A stretch of DNA of 64,000 nt. It comes from Erythrobacter sp. SCSIO 43205. Its GTDB lineage: Bacteria; Pseudomonadota; Alphaproteobacteria; Sphingomonadales; Sphingomonadaceae. A program made the translations under genes and the position numbers. The number at the start of each line of letters is the position of its first letter. The stretch's first letter is position 1. The DNA is taken from NCBI RefSeq assembly GCF_019904235.1, contig NZ_CP063202.1, forward strand, positions 1,302,001 to 1,366,000, read 5' to 3'. Shown piece after piece: positions 61,152 to 64,000 of the stretch. The notes below the pieces were generated by a model. That model was not told the DNA's origin. It made no database searches and worked only from the letters and a program-made list of their open reading frames with translations.

Positions 61152-64000
61152 ATGGCGACTTGGGGCAAGTTATTCGCATATATGGCGCTCGCGGCATTGG
61201 CGACTTTCTCGCTGAACGCTGTTCCAAGCAGCAAAGCTCGCGCGCAGACCTATGACGAAGCACAGATTGCCGAAGTCGTGCAGTCGCTTTCGCCCTTTCC
61301 GCCCGACATCAAAATGCCCGCCAGTTCTGAACTCTATGCGATGGGGATGCAGCTTCGCGGCATTTCCGATCCCAAGGGATCTTTTTTCAGGCTGAACGCG
61401 ATCGCCGACCTGATTGAGCTTTCCGAAGCGACATTCGGACCCGAACATCCTTTCACCGGAAGGTTGTTGATCGCGCAGGCAAACGAGTTGATCAGCGCGC
61501 AGGCTCTCAATGAAGCCGATGCCACGCTTGACCGCGCCGAAGCCATAATATCACGGCGGCTGGATAGCGATGATAGTGCATTCGTCACCTTGCGGTCTGC
61601 CCGGATTGATGTGCTCAGTTTGAGGGGGCAGCATCTTAAACAAAGTGCAGCGGTCGACGAGCTGGAAAATTGGGTCAATCAGCATCAGCCCGATGATGAA
61701 AAGATCGCCTTGGTGGTCGCAAATGCGCGTTCGGGCGCATTGTATTTTCTGGGCAGTTTCGCGGGTGCCGCCACGCTTGGCGCGCGCGTCCTTGACGACA
61801 CTGCGCGGATCTATGGCGATGAGAGTGCGCAATTCGCATCTGCGCTTGCCAGTCAGGTGCAAAATCTCGTCGCCGCTGGGAGGCTGGCAGAGGCGGAAGC
61901 GCTTTTGACGTCCCGCTCTCCCATGGCGGCGCTCGACCCTGAGAAAGATCGTATCGCCATCGCCGTGCTTCACCGGGCGAAAGCGCGAGTTCTTGAATCA
62001 AAGCTCGACTACGCCGGCGCGAAGGATGCCTACAGCTTGGCTTATGACGGGCTTTCCGCAGCCGAATACAGGCTCGCCGGGGCGCGCATAAATCCCGACT
62101 ACGAAACGTTCGGAGCGGTCAGGACTGCGCTTGATATGCGGCGGCTCTACTATGACCAGCATCATGTGCTGGGCCTGTCGGCACCGGGCTGGCCGACACA
62201 GGTTTGGTTGAAGGTTGAAATTGAGGGGACCGAGCATCTGAGCTGGCGCATTGACCTTGATGAGCCGTTTACGATCACCAACCGCATCGAAGCCATGGTC
62301 GCCCGCAACAACGCCATGCACAATGAACGCTCCTCGCGCGATCTCGACCTTGCTGAAAAGTTCTGGCGCGAATTGCTGCGCTTTACGCGGGAGGGAACAG
62401 GCGCGCAGAGCGTCGCGAGCGCGGAAGTAAAGATCAATCTCGCCGACAATATGCTCAAAAACTTCCGCCCCTTTGCCGCGCAGGAGGAGGCCGAAGCTGC
62501 CCGTGCCATCATCGTTCCAGAGTTGGGCGAAAACCATCCGCTGGCTCTGCGCGCGCAGTCTATCGCCGCTATCGCTCTGGTGCGGCAGGGGCGACGCGAC
62601 CTCGCGCGCTCCGCAATCGATACCGTTCTGGAGGCAACATGGAATGCTGGCGAGCCGTTAAAAGACGTCTTTGCGCGCATATTGGTTGAACGTGACAGTC
62701 TGTTGCGGCTCGACCGCGATGAAAGGGCGCGGCATCAATTCTGGGAAAAATGGGGACCGCGGGCTCAAACGCTGCAACTCTACACGGCTTTCGAACAATA
62801 TGAGCAGGTGGCAGAAGCTCTGCTTTATCAGGCGCAAGCGAGCACGAACCTGGGTATGTGCCCAACCGCAGCCGAAAAAGCGCAGATTAGAGCTGCCGCG
62901 CAAAGCTTGCGTATCACTCCACCCGGCGGTGGGGAGCCCTATATCCCGTCATTGCTGCTTCGAACCGCTCAAATCAGCGATCAGATCATAGCGGAGACGA
63001 TTGCATGCGGCGGGGCCGAGCCGGGTCAATTGTATGCGTTTTTGAAAGACCAGCTCAACAATCGCGCCGACTTCGCTTCGAATGAAAGCGGTCAGGCGAT
63101 GGTTTCACGCTATGATCGCTGGGCGCGATTGCTGGTCCGCGATCCGGCATTCGGGGTGGACAAGGATCACACCGACCTTGCGTATATATTCCTCTCTCGC
63201 GCGCAATCCATGGCGGAGCGGCAGATCAAGAATGCGCGCGATGGCGCCGGTGGCAATACCGCGGACGCGCGTCAGCGCCGGGTCCTGGCGAGCGAAGGAG
63301 TTGGGCTCGATTTTCGCTATGCACTCGAAACCCGTCTGCTCGCCAACTGGCGGTTCGCTCAAGCTCAGCAGGGTAAAAGCGGGGATGATCCGGATTATCT
63401 CTTCAACCTGAACGTTCTTGGCCGCGACGGGTTTGACGAGGCATTCGAAGCCGCGCAGCTTCTTCGTATCGACGGCAACTCACAGGCGCTCGCTCTGGCC
63501 TCCGCGCGCGCCGCCGCGCCCAATCCGGATCTTCGTGTTCTCGTCAGCGAGTATCAGTCCCTGAGTGCCGAGCTGTTCCGGCTGCTTGGGGCGGGCAGCA
63601 GTGCGGACAGCAATGTCGACGCGGTTCAACAACGCCACGCGCAGCTGGCGCAGCAGATCGAGAACGAATTTCCCGCTTATTATGACTTTGCCGCCCCTGC
63701 GCCGCTCACCCATAATGAAGTCGAAGCAGCGCTCAGCGAAGGCGAGGGCTTGCTGACGATCCTGACCGTGGGCGAAGATGTCTACGTCTTTGCCGCACAG
63801 CATAATCCAATCGGTGAGCGTGCTTGGCATCGGATCGAGGGCGGGGCTGAAGAAGTCGAAATATTGGTCGAGTTTCTGCGTTGCGACCTTGATCCGGTGG
63901 AATGTGGCTTAAACGCGGCCGTGCAAACACGAGGTGGGGGCGGCGGTGAGGCTGTCGAAGAGTGGGTGGGCTATGCTTTCAACCGTAACGCTGCTTTCGA
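61152..64000 (+). CDS. Secreted TPR-CHAT protein (3' end outside window)
   Basis: The frame is open from ATG 61152 to the right edge (949 or so residues). A signal peptide (about 1-32, ending SKARAQ) is followed by many helical TPR-like repeats (about 40-800) with the pattern ATFGPEHPFTGRL...LNEADATLDRAE. Near the edge an AALSEGEGLLTILTVGEDVYVFA segment is the start of a CHAT (caspase-like) domain. Bacterial TPR-CHAT proteins are proteases or signalling proteins; the active site is outside the window. Secretion suggests a periplasmic role. Confidence 0.8.
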   Translation, partial: MATWGKLFAYMALAALATFSLNAVPSSKARAQTYDEAQIAEVVQSLSPFPPDIKMPASSELYAMGMQLRGISDPKGSFFRLNAIADLIELSEATFGPEHPFTGRLLIAQANELISAQALNEADATLDRAEAIISRRLDSDDSAFVTLRSARIDVLSLRGQHLKQSAAVDELENWVNQHQPDDEKIALVVANARSGALYFLGSFAGAATLGARVLDDTARIYGDESAQFASALASQVQNLVAAGRLAEAEALLTSRSPMAALDPEKDRIAIAVLHRAKARVLESKLDYAGAKDAYSLAYDGLSAAEYRLAGARINPDYETFGAVRTALDMRRLYYDQHHVLGLSAPGWPTQVWLKVEIEGTEHLSWRIDLDEPFTITNRIEAMVARNNAMHNERSSRDLDLAEKFWRELLRFTREGTGAQSVASAEVKINLADNMLKNFRPFAAQEEAEAARAIIVPELGENHPLALRAQSIAAIALVRQGRRDLARSAIDTVLEATWNAGEPLKDVFARILVERDSLLRLDRDERARHQFWEKWGPRAQTLQLYTAFEQYEQVAEALLYQAQASTNLGMCPTAAEKAQIRAAAQSLRITPPGGGEPYIPSLLLRTAQISDQIIAETIACGGAEPGQLYAFLKDQLNNRADFASNESGQAMVSRYDRWARLLVRDPAFGVDKDHTDLAYIFLSRAQSMAERQIKNARDGAGGNTADARQRRVLASEGVGLDFRYALETRLLANWRFAQAQQGKSGDDPDYLFNLNVLGRDGFDEAFEAAQLLRIDGNSQALALASARAAAPNPDLRVLVSEYQSLSAELFRLLGAGSSADSNVDAVQQRHAQLAQQIENEFPAYYDFAAPAPLTHNEVEAALSEGEGLLTILTVGEDVYVFAAQHNPIGERAWHRIEGGAEEVEILVEFLRCDLDPVECGLNAAVQTRGGGGGEAVEEWVGYAFNRNAAF

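Noticed and set aside
1..64000. CRISPR arrays, rRNA, insertion sequences, transposase or integrase genes
   Set aside because: Looked for regular spaced repeats and characteristic protein motifs on both strands; none seen.

Overview
The window looks like part of a chromosome from a GC-rich alphaproteobacterium, most likely a sphingomonad or erythrobacter-type organism. This rests on codon use, family content and gene order; no rRNA or other phylogenetic marker is present. About 54 kb of it reads as the right-hand part of an integrative and conjugative element (ICE) or conjugative genomic island carrying heavy-metal resistance cargo. Beyond it lie shorter island remnants and then ordinary genes.

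Layout. 1-2584: end of a sensor kinase and a 636-residue receiver-domain protein. 2715-4013: element control region (S24/LexA-type repressor, small DNA-binding protein, TCCTA-dyad operators, one membrane peptide). 4015-21619, minus strand: an almost fully overlapping F-type type IV secretion operon reading traA-like pilin, traL, E, K, B, dsbC, V, C, orf, trbI, S26 peptidase, traW, U, trbC, traN, F, H, G. No relaxase, coupling protein or integrase is inside the window. 21980-22697: divergent regulator pair including an AlpA-type protein.

22959-53866 is metal-resistance cargo. It comprises a Cu/Ag efflux operon (cusC-B-A-F type, with a CusF domain also fused to CusB); an operon of lipoprotein, DUF305 protein, ion channel and glutaredoxin-MauE fusion; an amino-acid permease; a Cu(I) P-type ATPase with a DUF5676-like peptide, facing CsoR across a perfect G6-spaced dyad; a DUF411/methyltransferase/DUF2231 operon; a CnrY-CnrX-CnrH-like sigma-factor cassette with all five CnrX metal ligands conserved, running into copA (multicopper oxidase) and copB; a ZntR/CadR-like MerR regulator with a textbook 19-bp-spacer operator driving a short CDF transporter; and a czcCBA-type RND operon followed by a second short CDF transporter. 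Export of Cu(I), oxidation of periplasmic Cu(I) and efflux of divalent ions (Zn/Cd/Co/Ni class) are therefore encoded together, each under its own kind of sensor.

54291-61042 holds four copies of a tRNA-like 3' end (core CTCYGCTACCA), suggesting repeated integration at one tRNA 3' end. The first two copies bracket a 1.6-kb segment with a DUF6161-like gene and inward clusters of TGGCACA repeats, which looks like an integrase-less mobile island. An alginate-export-type porin, a chemoreceptor, a cytochrome b561-like protein, a membrane-anchored LuxR-type regulator and a secreted TPR-CHAT protein that runs off the end fill the rest.
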